DNA from: Congeria kusceri
Lineage: Eukaryota > Mollusca > Bivalvia > Myida > Dreissenidae
Assembly: GCA_027627225.1 (NCBI GenBank)
Contig: JAPFQT010000086.1
Location: 682,001-746,000 of the forward strand
Direction: 5' to 3'
Length of the DNA: 64,000 nucleotides
Position numbers and translations under genes: made by a program. Numbering within the stretch: the stretch's first letter is position 1; every line of letters begins with the position of its first letter. Below are positions 48,335-59,590 of the stretch, in pieces. The notes beneath the pieces were generated by a model that was not told the origin of the DNA, ran no database searches, and saw nothing but the letters and a program-made list of their open reading frames with translations.

Positions 48335-49355
48335 TTGGTGGTGTTTTTGTTGTGTTACGTCGTTGTGACGCCTGGGTGTGTTACGTTGTTGTGTCGCCTG
48401 GTTGTGTTACGTTGTTGTGTCGCCTGGTTGTGTTACGTTGTTGTGTCGCCTGGTTGTGTTACGTCGTTGTGTATCCTAATTGTTTTATGTTGTTGTAATG
48501 CTTGGTTGTTTCACAACGTTGTGTCGCCTGGTTGTGTTACGTCGTTGTGTCGCCTGGTTGTGTTACATCGTTGTGTCGCCTGGTTGTGTAACGTCCTTGT
48601 GTCGCCTAGTTGTGTTTCGTCGCTGTGTCGCCTGGTTGAGTTACGTCGTTGTGTCGCCTGGTTGTGTCGTTGTGTTGCCTGGTTGTTTTACGTTGTTGTG
48701 TCGCTTGATTGTGTTACGTTCGATATGTCGCCTGGTTGTGTTACGTCGTTGTTTATCCTGGTTGTGTTACGTCGTTGTGTCGCTTGGTTGTGTTACGTCG
48801 TTGTGTCGCCTGGTTGTGTTACGTCGTTGTGTTGCCTGGTTGTGTTACGTCGCTGTGTTGCCTGGTTGTGTCCCGTCGTTGTGTCGCCTGGTTATGTTAC
48901 GTCGCTGTGTCGCCTTGTTGTGTCACGTCGTTGTGTCGCCTGATTGTGTTACAGTGTTGTGTCGCCTGGTTGTGTTACGTCGTTGTGTCGCCTGGTTGTG
49001 TTACGTCGTTGTGTCGCCTTGTTGTGTCACGTCGTTGTGTCGCCTGGTTGTGTTACGTCGTTGTGTCGCCTGATTGTGTTACAATGTTGTGTCGCCTGGT
49101 TGTGTTACGTCGTTGTGTCGCCTGGTTGTGTCAGGTCGTTGTGTCGCATTGTTGTGTCACGTCGTTGTGTCGCCTGATTGTGTTACAATGTTGTGTCGCC
49201 TGGTTGTGTCACGTCGTTGTGTCGCCTGGTTGTGTCACGTCGTTGTGTCGCCTGATTGTGTTACGTCGTTGTGTCGCCTGGTTGTGTTACGTCGTTGTGT
49301 CGCCTGGTTGTGTCACGTCGTTGTGTATCCTGCTTGTGTCACGTCGTCGCAAACA
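48335..49355. repeat. 26-bp minisatellite (13+13), array 4
   Basis: The most regular of the four: GTTGTGTCGCCTG and GTTGTGTTACGTC about 39 times. The second half alternates TTACGTC and TCACGTC in blocks, suggesting duplication of multi-unit segments (about 49000-49250). Forward frames of up to 238 codons read as CVAWLCYVVVSPGCVTSLCR strings; no gene support. Confidence 0.92.
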
Positions 49356-49716
49356 TATTTCTCTTATGTTTCTCGTGTTACTAATACCTATTTTAAATTA
49401 TTATCTTAATTGCGACCCGTTTTGATATTAATAATATATTTATTTATTTTAAAAACAGAGATGGTTTATCATATATTATTGCATACTGTCGGTATTACTT
49501 TTCAATTACCAAAATTGAATGTAAATTTCAAAAGCATAATAATTCAGAAAAAAGAAATTTTAAATGTCCGCAATGTTTTAGGAAATTTCGGAAATAACAA
49601 TCATTTTGAGTCGTTTTCGAAACAGTCAATTGCAAAAGCATAGCAATTCATAATATTATAAAAGTGTACTTCATAACTGGAATAAACAAAAAACTATAAC
49701 AAAGGTATTGTTTACG
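49356..49716. other. AT-rich spacer
   Basis: Nothing recognised. Confidence 0.35.
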
Positions 49717-50175
49717 TTAAAGGGACTTTGTTAGCTAAAAATTGGTCTTCGAATGCACAATAAATGATATCAGTTGAGAGTAAAATAAATGATAAATAAT
49801 ATAATACATAATGAGATATTTGATAAAAACAAATCAGCAAAAGTGATTGAAAAAATAAAACCCTAATCGGGTATCGAACTCACGAAGAAATAACAGTAGA
49901 CAGCGCTTTAAACACCTGCACTATTCTGCTTTGTCAGGGAACATGTGTAAGCTCTGCTTGTACAAAATACTCAAAATTCTGACGTCAAAATGTGAACATA
50001 ACAGGGGCCACGAAAACACGACCTGTATTATTAATGATTTTTATCTCAAAATGCGAAAACTATTTTGCCATTATATATACCTTATTTTATTATATGCTAG
50101 TTTTAATATCTTAATTTCAGATTTTTTAAAGAAATTACCCCATTGAGGAACTTTTCGATGACATAGTTCCTTTAA
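49717..50175 (-). mobile_element. TTAA-bordered element with internal tRNA-like region, copy 2
   Basis: TTAAAGGGACTTTGT at the left and ACATAGTTCCTTTAA at the right form inverted ends with TTAA at both borders. Reversed, it aligns with 9897-10400. The tRNA-like boxes here read on the minus strand (AAAGCGCTGTCTACTG, GAGTTCGATACCCG). 459 bp, no transposase. Confidence 0.75.
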
Positions 50176-50416
50176 CGGAACGTGACGTCACAATCATTTG
50201 ACACAATAATTAAACCAGATTCATTAAAACGTATGCTTCTTGAAAAACAACTAGCACGAAATGATACCAGTTCTCATAAAACCACACTAGAGTAATATCC
50301 ATGTATAGTTATATACCTTACCCTACAACGTATTTGTCAATAAATCCTATGAACTATTACTTTGTATGCAACATAATATATATGTTTCGCTTTTGTATGA
50401 TTGATATGAAACGCTC

Positions 50417-50735
50417 ATTCTAACATGACACGCGCAGAGTTTTCTATACACAAAGAGCACAACTCACCGTTGTTAAACTACCAATAAACAACCCGAAAAA
50501 ATAGTTCAAAACTGTAAAAAATAATTGCATTGTTATTGCAGAAAATGTTGTCAGGTCATGTTAGAATCAAAACAATGTTCGCATTATCGTTGTTTATCGG
50601 TTAATGAACCCCGATTTATCGATCTGATGCCGTATATAACACCACTTGGGCTAACGCCGTCGTACTTTAATTCATACGCATCAGAATTCCAAATCGTTGT
50701 TAATTAGCCGATAAACAACTATATAAATCAAACAT
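50417..50735 (+). mobile_element. Foldback family, single-arm copy
   Basis: Starts ATTCTAACATGACACGCGC and carries GCATTATCGTTGTTTATCGG and the terminal AATCGTTGTTAATTAGCCG palindrome, in the family order. Confidence 0.65.
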
Positions 50736-51224
50736 TGTTTCTTTAATAATGTTCGCAAAGCATGTCTGTTCCAAACGTACACGGAATGTTGTATTCAGTG
50801 GATAATTTCGTATAAAAAAAATCGGAGTAGTGCAACGGATCGGGAGATCGTGAGTTCGAACTGTTTTTGTGGGTTGTTTTTTTTTGCATACTCATTAGTT
50901 TTGCCAGATAGTGGCGAAAAACGTCATACACATATGAACGTATACAGAAAGGATCACAAATCGAACAGCTTGCAGTCACTGACGCATTTGTGTTAATTCA
51001 TGTATAAAGTAACAGTGTCAGACCGCATGTACATGTATTTAATTTTCTTTATTAAAATTGAACTACATGCATATAATTATTTATGCATTTGTGATAAACA
51101 AAAATGACAATGTTCGTTTTCTTTATTTGCATGTCTTTATGCTGGCAAGACTATTCGCGTTCTAAAAATATGGTCTGTGAGTTATAAACATCAGTTCCTT
51201 TCAACGTTTCTCCTGCCCAGGCGT
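50736..51224. other. Spacer with a partial tRNA-like box
   Basis: AGTAGTGCAACGGATCGGGA then GATCGTGAGTTCGAACTG near 50826-50862 resembles a truncated SINE head. Nothing else. Confidence 0.35.
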
Positions 51225-51490
51225 CAGAATACGCTTGTTGGGCGGTACATAGACTGGTCTATAATTCCTGCCTGGTTCTTGACATGTGGAACTCTCTTCA
51301 GCACCAATTGTCGTCTGCACGTCTGCTCCGTGTCACATTTCCTGTTTTGAGTTGCGGATTAGTTCGAGCTGGTTCGTGAACCGGACGCCTACAAACCGGA
51401 TGCGAGTGATTCCGTATGACCGGTACACGTGCACCAAGCTTCTCGGCGACATCGAGTGCACGATCTCCTTGACATAATCTATTGTGCATG
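51225..51490 (+). repeat. Dispersed repeat near a minisatellite, copy 3
   Basis: Has ATTCCTGCCTGGTTCTTGAC, TTGTCGTCTGCACGTCTGC, CCTACAAACCGGATGCGAGT and CCGGTACACGTGCACC, as in the copies near 32.7 and 39.3 kb. Frames on both strands are short and unsupported. Confidence 0.55.
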
Positions 51491-51714
51491 TATTCAATCT
51501 ATTATATTCTGGCGTTGTAAAGAAACCGCGATTTTTTTGCTTCTGCTGCCGATTAACGCACCTTACATTAAAGTTTTGTCTGGCCTCCAAAAAACGTTTT
51601 GTTTCCCGACCAAAGGCCACGACTCTACATGTTTTTGATATTTGTGTTCATGCAACGTAAAATGACAGGACTCTACTGATATTGGCAGCGAAGTTTAAAG
51701 GGGCTTGTTTTATT

Positions 51715-51860
51715 TGTGTACGATCTTTGTTCTTGAGGTTTACTTATTTTTCGATCATTATTCATGAGGATTATTTGTATATGATCTTTATCCGTGAGGA
51801 ATACTTAGTGTACGATCTGTATTCGTGATGATTACTTCATGTACGATCTTTAGGCTTGAC
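51715..51860. repeat. Short GTACGATCTTT array
   Basis: Four to five units of about 36 bp (TGTACGATCTTTGTTCTTGA, GTATATGATCTTTATCCGTG, GTGTACGATCTGTATTCGTG), the same family as at 47755-48190. Confidence 0.65.
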
Positions 51861-52106
51861 AATGATTACTGTATGTTCTACCAAATATGACATTCCATAT
51901 TTAACAAAAAGACAATCTCGAATGCATGTTATTTAATAATTTAGTTCACTTTTTATTAAATTGAGCACTATTGTGTATATAAACCTGTGAGAAATAAATA
52001 GATACAGTGATAAATAAATAACCACATTGGTTTGTGGTGAAAATGTTATAACAAGAACAGTCGTCGTGGTAGTTTTTGTCAACATGTGTTCTTTAAAATG
52101 TTGTTC

Positions 52107-52372
52107 AGGCCCTTATTCAGTAATCTATTATTAGACTTTAGGCGTAATAATAAAGACTATTCTTGAAACTGCTCTTTTCTAAGAACGCTGTTAATTTGAA
52201 TCTTTCTTGGTATTCAGCAACTAAAATTACGAAGTTCTTTATTTAGAACGATGTGTTAATGACAATAGCGACATTGGTACCCGGCATATTTGCGAACGCA
52301 GAAATAGTGTTTTTTGAGTCTGAGTCTAATTTTTATTATTAAGTCAAATAATGGGATGTTGAATACGGGCCC
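52107..52372 (+). mobile_element. GGGCCC-ended MITE, copy 2
   Basis: Left GGCCCTTATTCAG with ATTAGACTTTAGGCGTAAT; right GTTGAATACGGGCCC. Interior blocks match 27860-28117 (AGAACGATGTGTTAATGACA, GCGAACGCAGAAATAGTG). It lies 63 bp before a candidate first coding exon. Confidence 0.65.
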
Positions 52373-52435
52373 AGATGTCAGGTTCATGATTATTACTTGA
52401 AATGTGAATTTGATATACATTATGTACAATCAAAC

Positions 52436-52492
52436 ATGAGTGCCGAAAATAGAGAATGGGCCATTGTTGACTCGACGTCGGAATCAGCAGAC
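52436..52492 (+). CDS. Candidate first coding exon (19 codons)
   Basis: ATG with A at -3 opens MSAENREWAIVDSTSESAD and stops exactly at a strong donor, GAC/GTAAGTTT, in phase 0. Serine-rich acidic N-termini like this are common in cytosolic and nuclear proteins, but no family is recognisable from 19 residues. No in-phase acceptor and exon could be tied to it within the window; introns in this genome can be long. It may equally be a chance frame before a GTAAGT. Confidence 0.4.
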
Positions 52493-53106
52493 GTAAGTTT
52501 CCTACGATGTTACTAATTAGTTTTGAAATGCATTCAAGTGCAGTTTGTTGCAGACCTTGAACATTGGAACAATAAGAAAGCCTAGATAGTGTTGCTCATG
52601 TTATTTGAAGCGTGAGAGGCCGGGGTTTTATAAATTACAGATTATAGTAGTCTGTACCCAAATCACACACACCTGCTTTATTGTTCGTATTTTACTACTC
52701 TATATTCAGAATCGTTTTATCATCAAAAACAGCAATATGTCCTAAGATATTAATGAATATTTTCTTAAAATGTAATAAATTAAACGTTTGTTTAAATATA
52801 TTTTTGATCTTGTATATTACAAATCTGTTCAGAAAATTAAGATTTATTTCAGAACAAAAAACTAAACATACTTATTTTAACTGAAATTATTGGTGCACTA
52901 CATCTACGTGTGTATCTTCGAACTTCCGCTCATTTTGTGTGCTCTTATATAATAAAAAAATGACAAAACGAATTCTTTTGAAGGTACAGATTTCAGCCTT
53001 TGCAATAACAACAGAAGACAATTGTAAGACACATGTTTTCATCCATCGTCATAAATTTTAATGCAAACATTCCAAAATGAATCGATTTTAATATTAAACT
53101 TAGACA
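52493..53106. other. AT-rich, possible intron
   Basis: Follows the GTAAGT donor. Nothing recognised. Confidence 0.35.
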
Positions 53107-53408
53107 ATAATTTTCGATTCATCGTTGTTTATCGGCCAATAAACAACGATTTGTTGTTCTAATGCGTAGAATTTCAACCATGAGGGCGGAAGCCCGAATT
53201 GTTTAATAGCGACGCATCAGAAAGACAAAATTATTTCGATTCTAACATGATTTGACATATATTTTTGCAATTTTTTTCCCCAATTGGAACTACTTTTTTA
53301 CATTACTCCGCTCAGAATCGGAACTTCTTTCTGCGTTGTTTATTGGTTAGTTTAACGACGATTTTGTTCTTTGTCTAGAGAAAAAAATAGCGAGTATCAT
53401 TTTAGAAT
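53107..53408 (-). mobile_element. Foldback family, single-arm copy (reverse)
   Basis: Begins with ATCGTTGTTTATCGGCCAAT then AAACAACG (palindrome), then GACGCATCAGAAAGACAAAA, and ends AGCGAGTATCATTTTAGAAT, the reverse order of the + copies. Confidence 0.65.
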
Positions 53409-53483
53409 ATATTATAACCTGGTGACGAAGCAGATTTATACAATGGAAACATAATAATATTATGAAAATTGATGATTTAAGAA

Positions 53484-54442
53484 ATAGTTTTCGATTGAGC
53501 GTTGTTTATTAGCTTATACACGTTTTGGAATTATGATCATAAGGAATCAACAAACGCTGTCGGGGTTCAATAACCGCCCATCAAAACGAAAACCCGTACG
53601 ATATTAAAATGCGACAATTATTTCTATTTGGCATGATGTGACAAATGAACTCTGCAAATAGCTATATTCTACAGTGTTCCGAGCATGTTCACGGTCGCAC
53701 GCGCGTCTGTCACAGTTACGTCATTCAGTATCTTAATCAAATTCATTGTTACATAAGTTTCCTTTATAATAAGTGAACGAATGACGTCAGTTTTTAGACT
53801 ATTTGTTAACGTCGTTTATTTAAAAATAATAACACGGCACGCGGCTAGTTTTCCATAGATAAAAAAAGGAAAATAACTGCGGGCTATTCTTCAACAAATT
53901 ATGGGCGATGCCTAATGTTTTGAAAATAGTTGCGGAATTTCGAAGAAATTGGTCCGTAAAATGCACGTGCATAAACGCGCGATTGCAAAATTGTGACAAA
54001 CAAATCATTTCTGCATTATGTAGCGCAATACAACCACATTTGTACTGCATATTTTATATTTAAGTTCACAAAAACGTTTACGTTTTGTTCATATGCATTT
54101 AATTTGTACTTGCTAACATAATATTTTCACTGTATTTATCAATAAGTATGACGCCATTTGCTGAATGTTTATGAATTAAGCTGACGTAAGTATGAATTGT
54201 TATTTATTGACGTCACGGAAACGCACGAGTGAATGTAGCCTTCTTTTCGCAAATGGGCGGTGTATAGATAAATATAATTCTCATTCATAACCTTTACAGA
54301 TACAGACGATTGTTATATCAGATCGTGTTAGAATCGAAATCATTGACGGGTAAGCGTTTGTTATTGCGGTAATAACCAACCGTTCCGATGCCTGATATCA
54401 AATCACTCGGCTATCGCCCTCGTGGTTTAATTCCTACGCAAC
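53484..54442. mobile_element. Foldback family, eroded fragments
   Basis: Fragments at about 53484-53660 (minus; GCGTTGTTTATTAGCTTA, CGCCCATCAAAACGAAA) and 54310-54442 (plus; TCGTGTTAGAATCGAAATCA, TCGCCCTCGTGGTTTAATTC). Between them is AT-rich sequence with nothing recognised. Confidence 0.5.
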
Positions 54443-54461
54443 AACAAGAACAACAACAACA

Positions 54462-54658
54462 AGGTCGCAGTGGTGTAATGGATATGGTGTCCGCCGTGCG
54501 ATCGGAAGGTCGTGAGTTCGATCACTACTCGGGGAGCGTTCTAATGATATCTCTCATCTCTCTCCCATGTACTGGTTCTACCCAGGAAACCGACTCGAGA
54601 GCGTCTCAGTAAGTTTCAGGCTTTCGACACAATCGAGCTAAAATAAATAGGTTTAAAC
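54462..54658 (+). mobile_element. tRNA-headed SINE, best + strand copy
   Basis: Head: TGGTGTAATGGATATGGTGT (A box) and GTCGTGAGTTCGATCACTAC (B box). Body: CATGTACTGGTTCTACCCAG, GAAACCGACTCGAGAGCGTC, TCAGTAAGTTTCAGGCTTTC, GACACAATCGAGCTAAAATA and a tail AATAGGTTTAAAC. It serves as the reference for the copies at 11991, 35168, 61319, 62731, 63238 and 63853, and for the 43-bp array. Confidence 0.8.
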
Positions 54659-55479
54659 TTAACCTAACAACAACTATAAAAAAAATAATGTTTTGGCCTA
54701 ATATATCAATCATGATAGTATAACAGTATTGCAATCGAGTTAATTACAACTTTTTTTATATTCCTGGCACATTTTTTCCAATCGTTTTCTTTACTTTACT
54801 TTTCAGGAAACGTATTCCAGAAACTTCTTAAGTTTAACTTAAAATATTTTCACTTACAGAATTAACAGAGTTAGTAAATAAATTAATAATTAATAAACAC
54901 TTAGCACAAAGCCATCTAAATATGAAATAAAAAGTTTATGAAATATATATGTTTTCAACGTTAACGATAAGATTTTAGTTAGAATGTTTCTGGAATACGG
55001 CACCTGATAATCACAATGCGAGATATTATCAGTCATACTTATTGTTTGTTATGTTTACATCTGGATAAATTCTGATTGGTCAGTTTCGTCTGCCAAAAAT
55101 GCAACATTTAAAACACGTGCATGCAGACCGTGACATCATTGTAATCAGGGGCGTAGCTAGACCGAACTGGACCATACCGTACTCACAGTAAAAAGTTTAA
55201 TTTACGCGTCTTTCATTTAGTAAGTATTCTAAGAATTTATTTAATAAATTAAATCTAAAGAATATATCAAACATATTTAATCCGATAGATGATACAATGT
55301 TATTGTCATTGTGTTTCAATGTTTGTTCGTGTTATTTGCCCTTCTTATAGCTCGGTAAGCATAAGGTGCGAAATTAACTTTGCATAGGTAAGCCCCTGGT
55401 AATTCGATTTGTTTTTACTATTTCGGTATAACAAATTTACTATGGGCGTTTTCCACGTGGATTTCAATGAGCGTTCTTT
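54659..55479. other. AT-rich spacer
   Basis: Nothing recognised. Confidence 0.35.
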
Positions 55480-55711
55480 TTTCACAATTGATTGGCGTAA
55501 AATTTGCATCGCGGTTTTTGATTGGGTTCCTTATGTTGAAACATCGATTGTGATTTGGCGATGTTTACTGCGCATGAATACATTGAAAAAAGGCGCGAAC
55601 GCACCATTTGTTCGTTGTCCCCGGACAAGATGGATGTCATACAATCTGACACAACGGACTGCTTCAACTCATAACTCCAAACATGTGGTTATAATGGCTA
55701 ATCATGTGAAT
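55480..55711 (+). promoter_or_regulatory. Candidate promoter and first exon (ATG at 55694)
   Basis: Two CCAAT-type words (TTGATTGGCG near 55487, TTTGATTGGGT near 55517) precede a GC-richer transcribed-looking stretch. ATAATGG (A at -3, G at +4) opens MANHVN and meets a strong donor, AAT/GTAAGTC, in phase 0 at 55711. An upstream ATG near 55630 opens a short reading frame. No downstream exon can be joined with confidence, so this is a suggestion only. Confidence 0.3.
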
Positions 55712-56084
55712 GTAAGTCTAATACGTATTGTATTTTCAGTTTGTATAAATGAGACTTCGAATAGTTTTATTCAGTTAAATTTAACAATTAAGATTGTAAC
55801 ATATTTTTGCACTGTTATTTTGTGCGTTTATTGAGTGAATTATTTCTATTTATATAGCATTTCAATCTAGCGAGATGTTATCGTGTGTATTTTTGTAAAA
55901 TTTGCAGTTGCAACTCTTGTTTGAATCTACGAAATCTTGAGACACATTCTACACGTATTTACACAACTTTGTACAGTTAAACTTCTTTTCGAACATAATT
56001 GTGTTTTATGTTGCCAAGTTTTGGTAGCATAGACACATTTTGTTTTCAATACATACACATTTCTTGTTCTAACCCCCACATTTT
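55712..56084. other. AT-rich, possible intron
   Basis: Nothing recognised. Confidence 0.35.
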
Positions 56085-57690
56085 GTATGTCACGTGATCC
56101 AAAGACGACAATTAGTATCTGTCTCATATAGACGCTTTCTTCCGGTTCCAGTCTTTAGGCCGCCAAGTTGACAGGTTTCATCAATCTCGTGCACACGCAT
56201 TCAGCGCTTCGACGGTGCTCCTGTTCCCAAGCGATCGCGGGAACGAGGCCGGTTGCTATTGGATACCAGAAACAGATAAGTCATAATTAAATCACGTATT
56301 CACGTAATTTACAAGTATAATTCAGCAAATAGGCGAAAAGGCAAATACTTTTTTTTCAGTTAATAAAAAATGAATATTAAATCTTTTAACTAGAAAGTGT
56401 GAATCTTCTTAAGCGCCTAATGTGTTATTACATTAAATACACCCTTTCGATATTGTTGACATAAATGGCAGCTTTAACTCAAAATTCGGATTTGGGGTGT
56501 ACAAGAATAAGGCTTTATAGATTTAATAGATGGGTGACATTTGTATGAGTTATTAACATTAAAACTGATTTTATCTTGTCGGAAAAGAGGAGTGTTTGTT
56601 TCATTGAATTCTCAAGCCAAGGCCCTGTCAAATCAGGCGACAAGATGGAAAGGGCGCCCCCACCTTGCCGTCTGGCTTGTCAGGGTCATGACCTGGGAGT
56701 TCAAACGAATAAATACTAGTCTCTTCTGATGATAATAATGTACCTATCAATATTTTCCCCCGGGGGGGGGGGGGGGGAGAGAGGCGGGCAGGCCTAGGGG
56801 AATTTGACAATTTTTTTTTTTTTGGGGGGGGGGTCTATTTCCCCACCCTAGAGCCAAGTATATTTGTCTAAATCCCCTCAGTGGGAGATGCTATATATCT
56901 ATCAAATGGCCCGGGGGCGTATATCACCGGGATCTAAAATCCGACCAAAGTCTATTTCTCCGGGACCCAGAATGAATTAGCGTGTCAATTTCCCGCCTGT
57001 TGAGAATCGCGTGCAGTCTAAAGTCCCGTATATGCCCGCCGCTCCCCCCCCCCCCGTGGGGGAAAACATTGATGCATAAAAATGGGATGGATTAAATGAA
57101 GAAAAGTTCAAAATGCCAGAGTTTTAGCTGCCATTTACGTTTATAATAATACCAGTGATGATGATGATGGATGGTGACCGTGCTGCTGCTGATGATGATG
57201 ATGATTTATATTACCTTTCACAAGGCACTTAAAACAGAATAACATGATAATATTACTAGTTTATATGTAATATTACTAGTATATAATATGTTATATGTTA
57301 CCGTAGTTCATGCATCTAAAATAATGATTTATTAATTTGTCTATTGAATTTCTGCTTTGTATTTCTGATTTGGTGACCACAGTGACCGCTATGCTGCTGA
57401 AGTGCCGCCTCTTCGGCCTCTACTCCAACGATGCTTAGGACAACAAGAAAGCAGTGCGGACCAGCGCTGGATGCAGACGACAATGATGGCGGCGTTAGCA
57501 CGAGCTAAGTTTTATTTTTATTCGATTGATGACTGAGAATTTTCAGACTTAGCAGACGATAGCCGATGCTCGGTGCAGAAAGGCTGCCGGCATGCAGAGT
57601 TCGATGTGTAAGACGACCGGAAATGGATGCAGTGGACAATGGATGACGGCGATGAACTAAGCTAAGTGTTATGTTTCTGTTATAAATGTA
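56085..57690 (+). repeat. Segmental duplication, copy 1
   Basis: Matches 60967-62470. Shared blocks include CACGTGATCCAAA, GACGCTTTCTTCCGGTTCCA, TGCTATTGGATACCAG, ATGGCAGCTTTAACTCA, TGTCGGAAAAGAGGAGTGTT, TCAGGCGACAAGATGGAAAG, CTGGCTTGTCAGGGTCATGA and GCTGAAGTGCCGCCTCTTC. Two stretches keep the same open frame in both copies (DAFFRFQS to CYWIP to DKS-stop; SEKRSVC to QGPVKSGDKMERAP), but the flanking non-coding DNA is equally conserved, so coding status is unproven. This copy lacks the SINE of copy 2 and carries a GC-rich MITE. Confidence 0.75.
56739..57077. mobile_element. GC-rich MITE inside duplication copy 1
   Basis: Left ATGTACCTATCAATATTTTC with a C-run and G-run; right a C-run, GTGGGGGAAAACATTGATG, CAT. 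The ends are inverted copies. The interior holds CCGGGxGCGTATAxxxCCGGG and a second G-run (56825). It is absent at the matching position in the second duplicate (near 61830). Confidence 0.6.
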
Positions 57691-57929
57691 ATCCCCATAA
57701 GATATATTACTTCAAAGCATATGCGTTTTAGTTGATTTTGTAAGATACCCAGAATCCATTTGCTATTTCGACAAAACACTTGTATGTACATAAGCTGCTG
57801 AAAATTCGATTTTCAAGTAATTCGATGTCACATCAATCAAAATTCACAGGAGGCGCGTCTTTTTTATGAAATATTCATTGAATTCAAATTCCGTTATGCA
57901 CAATGTCTTTTATAGCAGAAGATATAAAC

Positions 57930-58860
57930 GAACTGTTTGTTGTAGGCCTACTTTCAGACGATGCAGGCGACAATCCAAGCTGGATGCAGACGACAATCTT
58001 GCTGCAATGACGACAAAGACGCATGCGCAAGAAAGTAATGGAGGACAACAATATGAAAATAAAAACCAACTGATTCGATGACTTTGGGCGTTTTTTTTCG
58101 CGTGACATTAAAATATAGGCATTGAGTTGCGGAAGAACAACATTATGATTCTATCGATTAAATTGAATTGTTGTTTTTATGGCCCCGGCATCTTGATGCG
58201 GAATGCATATAGTGATTGTCCTGTCCGTCCGTCAATCTGTCCTTCCGTCCGTGACAAGGTTAGGTTGATTGTACCGTTTCGTCTAACACCAACACCGCTT
58301 ACTACAACACTTGGATACGTACACAGTTGTTGCTTATGGCCAGTTCCTATCCACCCATATCACCCAACATCACTTTGACCCTGACCTTGACCTAATTTGC
58401 ACTTAGAATAATTCAAATGTGCTGTTTCTTGGTTAACTAGATTTTACCATTACGTCCAGCACCAACACCGCTTGCTACAACACTTGGATTTTTACACAGT
58501 TGTTGCTTATGACCATACCCAATGCACCGATATCACCCAACCTCACTTTGACCTTGACCTAATTTGGGCTAAGAAATGGGCTATCCAGCACCAACAGGGG
58601 ACATGTGTGTTTATCAAACACAGAATCTTGTTTTTTTACTAATGATGCGATTATTTAAATTGTAATTCATTTAAAGTAAATAAGTTATTGAATGGCAGTA
58701 ACGGTCGATATATTTCAAGTTGTAGTATTGTTTTTGTAATTGTTGACGAAAATAAACGAACTATTTGATATACGGCCTGCTTTCAGACGTCAATGCCGGT
58801 GCAGACGACGAAATTGCTTCCGTGACGACCATGACGCACGCGAAGGAAACAGAGGACAGC
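57930..58860 (+). repeat. Exon-like module repeated twice, with a short interspersed element between
   Basis: AAACGAACTGTTTGTTGTAG then CCTACTTTCAGACGATGCAG (57925-58080) is echoed by AATAAACGAACTATTTGATA then GCCTGCTTTCAGACGTCAAT (58750-58860). Both continue with GCAGACGACxA, TGACGAC and GACGCAxGCG, then GAGGACA. Each starts at a TTTCAG like an acceptor. Between them (58181-58640) is a repeat with CCGTCCGTC and two ~200-bp tandem copies of AACACCGCTTxCTACAACAC and TCACCCAACxTCACTTTGAC. Confidence 0.55.
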
Positions 58861-58861
58861 A

Positions 58862-59590
58862 ACACCCCGTTGCCGACGACACCCACACCCTGTTGCCGAG
58901 GACCACCACCCCGTTGCCGAGGACGACGCCCTGTGCCGAAGACAACCACAGCCCGTTGCTGAGGAAACCACGCCCCGTTACCGACGACAACAACACCCCG
59001 TTGCCGACGACACCCACACCCCATGGCCGACGACAACCACACCCCTGGCCGACGACAACCACACTCCGTTACCGAGGACAACCACACCCAGTTGCCGAGG
59101 ACAACCACGCCCCGTTGCCGACGACAACCACGCCTCGTTTCCAACACAACAACACCCCGTTGCCAACAAGAACAACACCCTGTTGCCAACAAGAACACCC
59201 CGTTGGCAACAAGAACATCACCCCGTTGCCAACAACAACACCCCGTTGCCAACAAGAACAACACCCCGTTGCCAACAAGAACAACACCCCGTTGCCAACA
59301 ACAACACCCCGTTGCCAACAACAACACCCCGTTGCCAACAACAACACCCCGTTGCCAACAAGAACAACACCCCGTTGCCAACAAGAACAACACCCCGTGG
59401 CCAACAAGAATAACATCCCGTGGCCAACAACAACAACACCCCGTGGCCAACAACAACAACACCCCGCTGCCAACAACAGCCCGTTGCCAACAACACCCGT
59501 TGCCAACAACAACACCCCGTTGCAGAGGACAATCACCATGTTGCCGAGGACAATCACACCCCGTTGCCGATGATAATCATACACCTCGGC
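58862..59590. repeat. 23-bp and 20-bp CCCCGTTGCC minisatellite, array A
   Basis: Early units are GAGGACAACCACA plus CCCCGTTGCC (23 bp). Later units use CAACAAGAACAACA plus CCCCGTTGC, and a shorter 20-bp version with CAACAACAACA. All forward frames and several reverse frames are open (TPLPRTTTPRCRGQPHPVAE forward). A unit without stops and not divisible by three explains this; I see no gene. Confidence 0.88.

Noticed and set aside
48335..49355. Long Cys-rich frames (CVAWLCYVVVSPGCVTSLCR-type) as a repeat protein gene
   Set aside because: All three forward frames are open and encode the same peptide family because a 26-bp unit cycles through every frame. There is no start context, splice site or codon preference.
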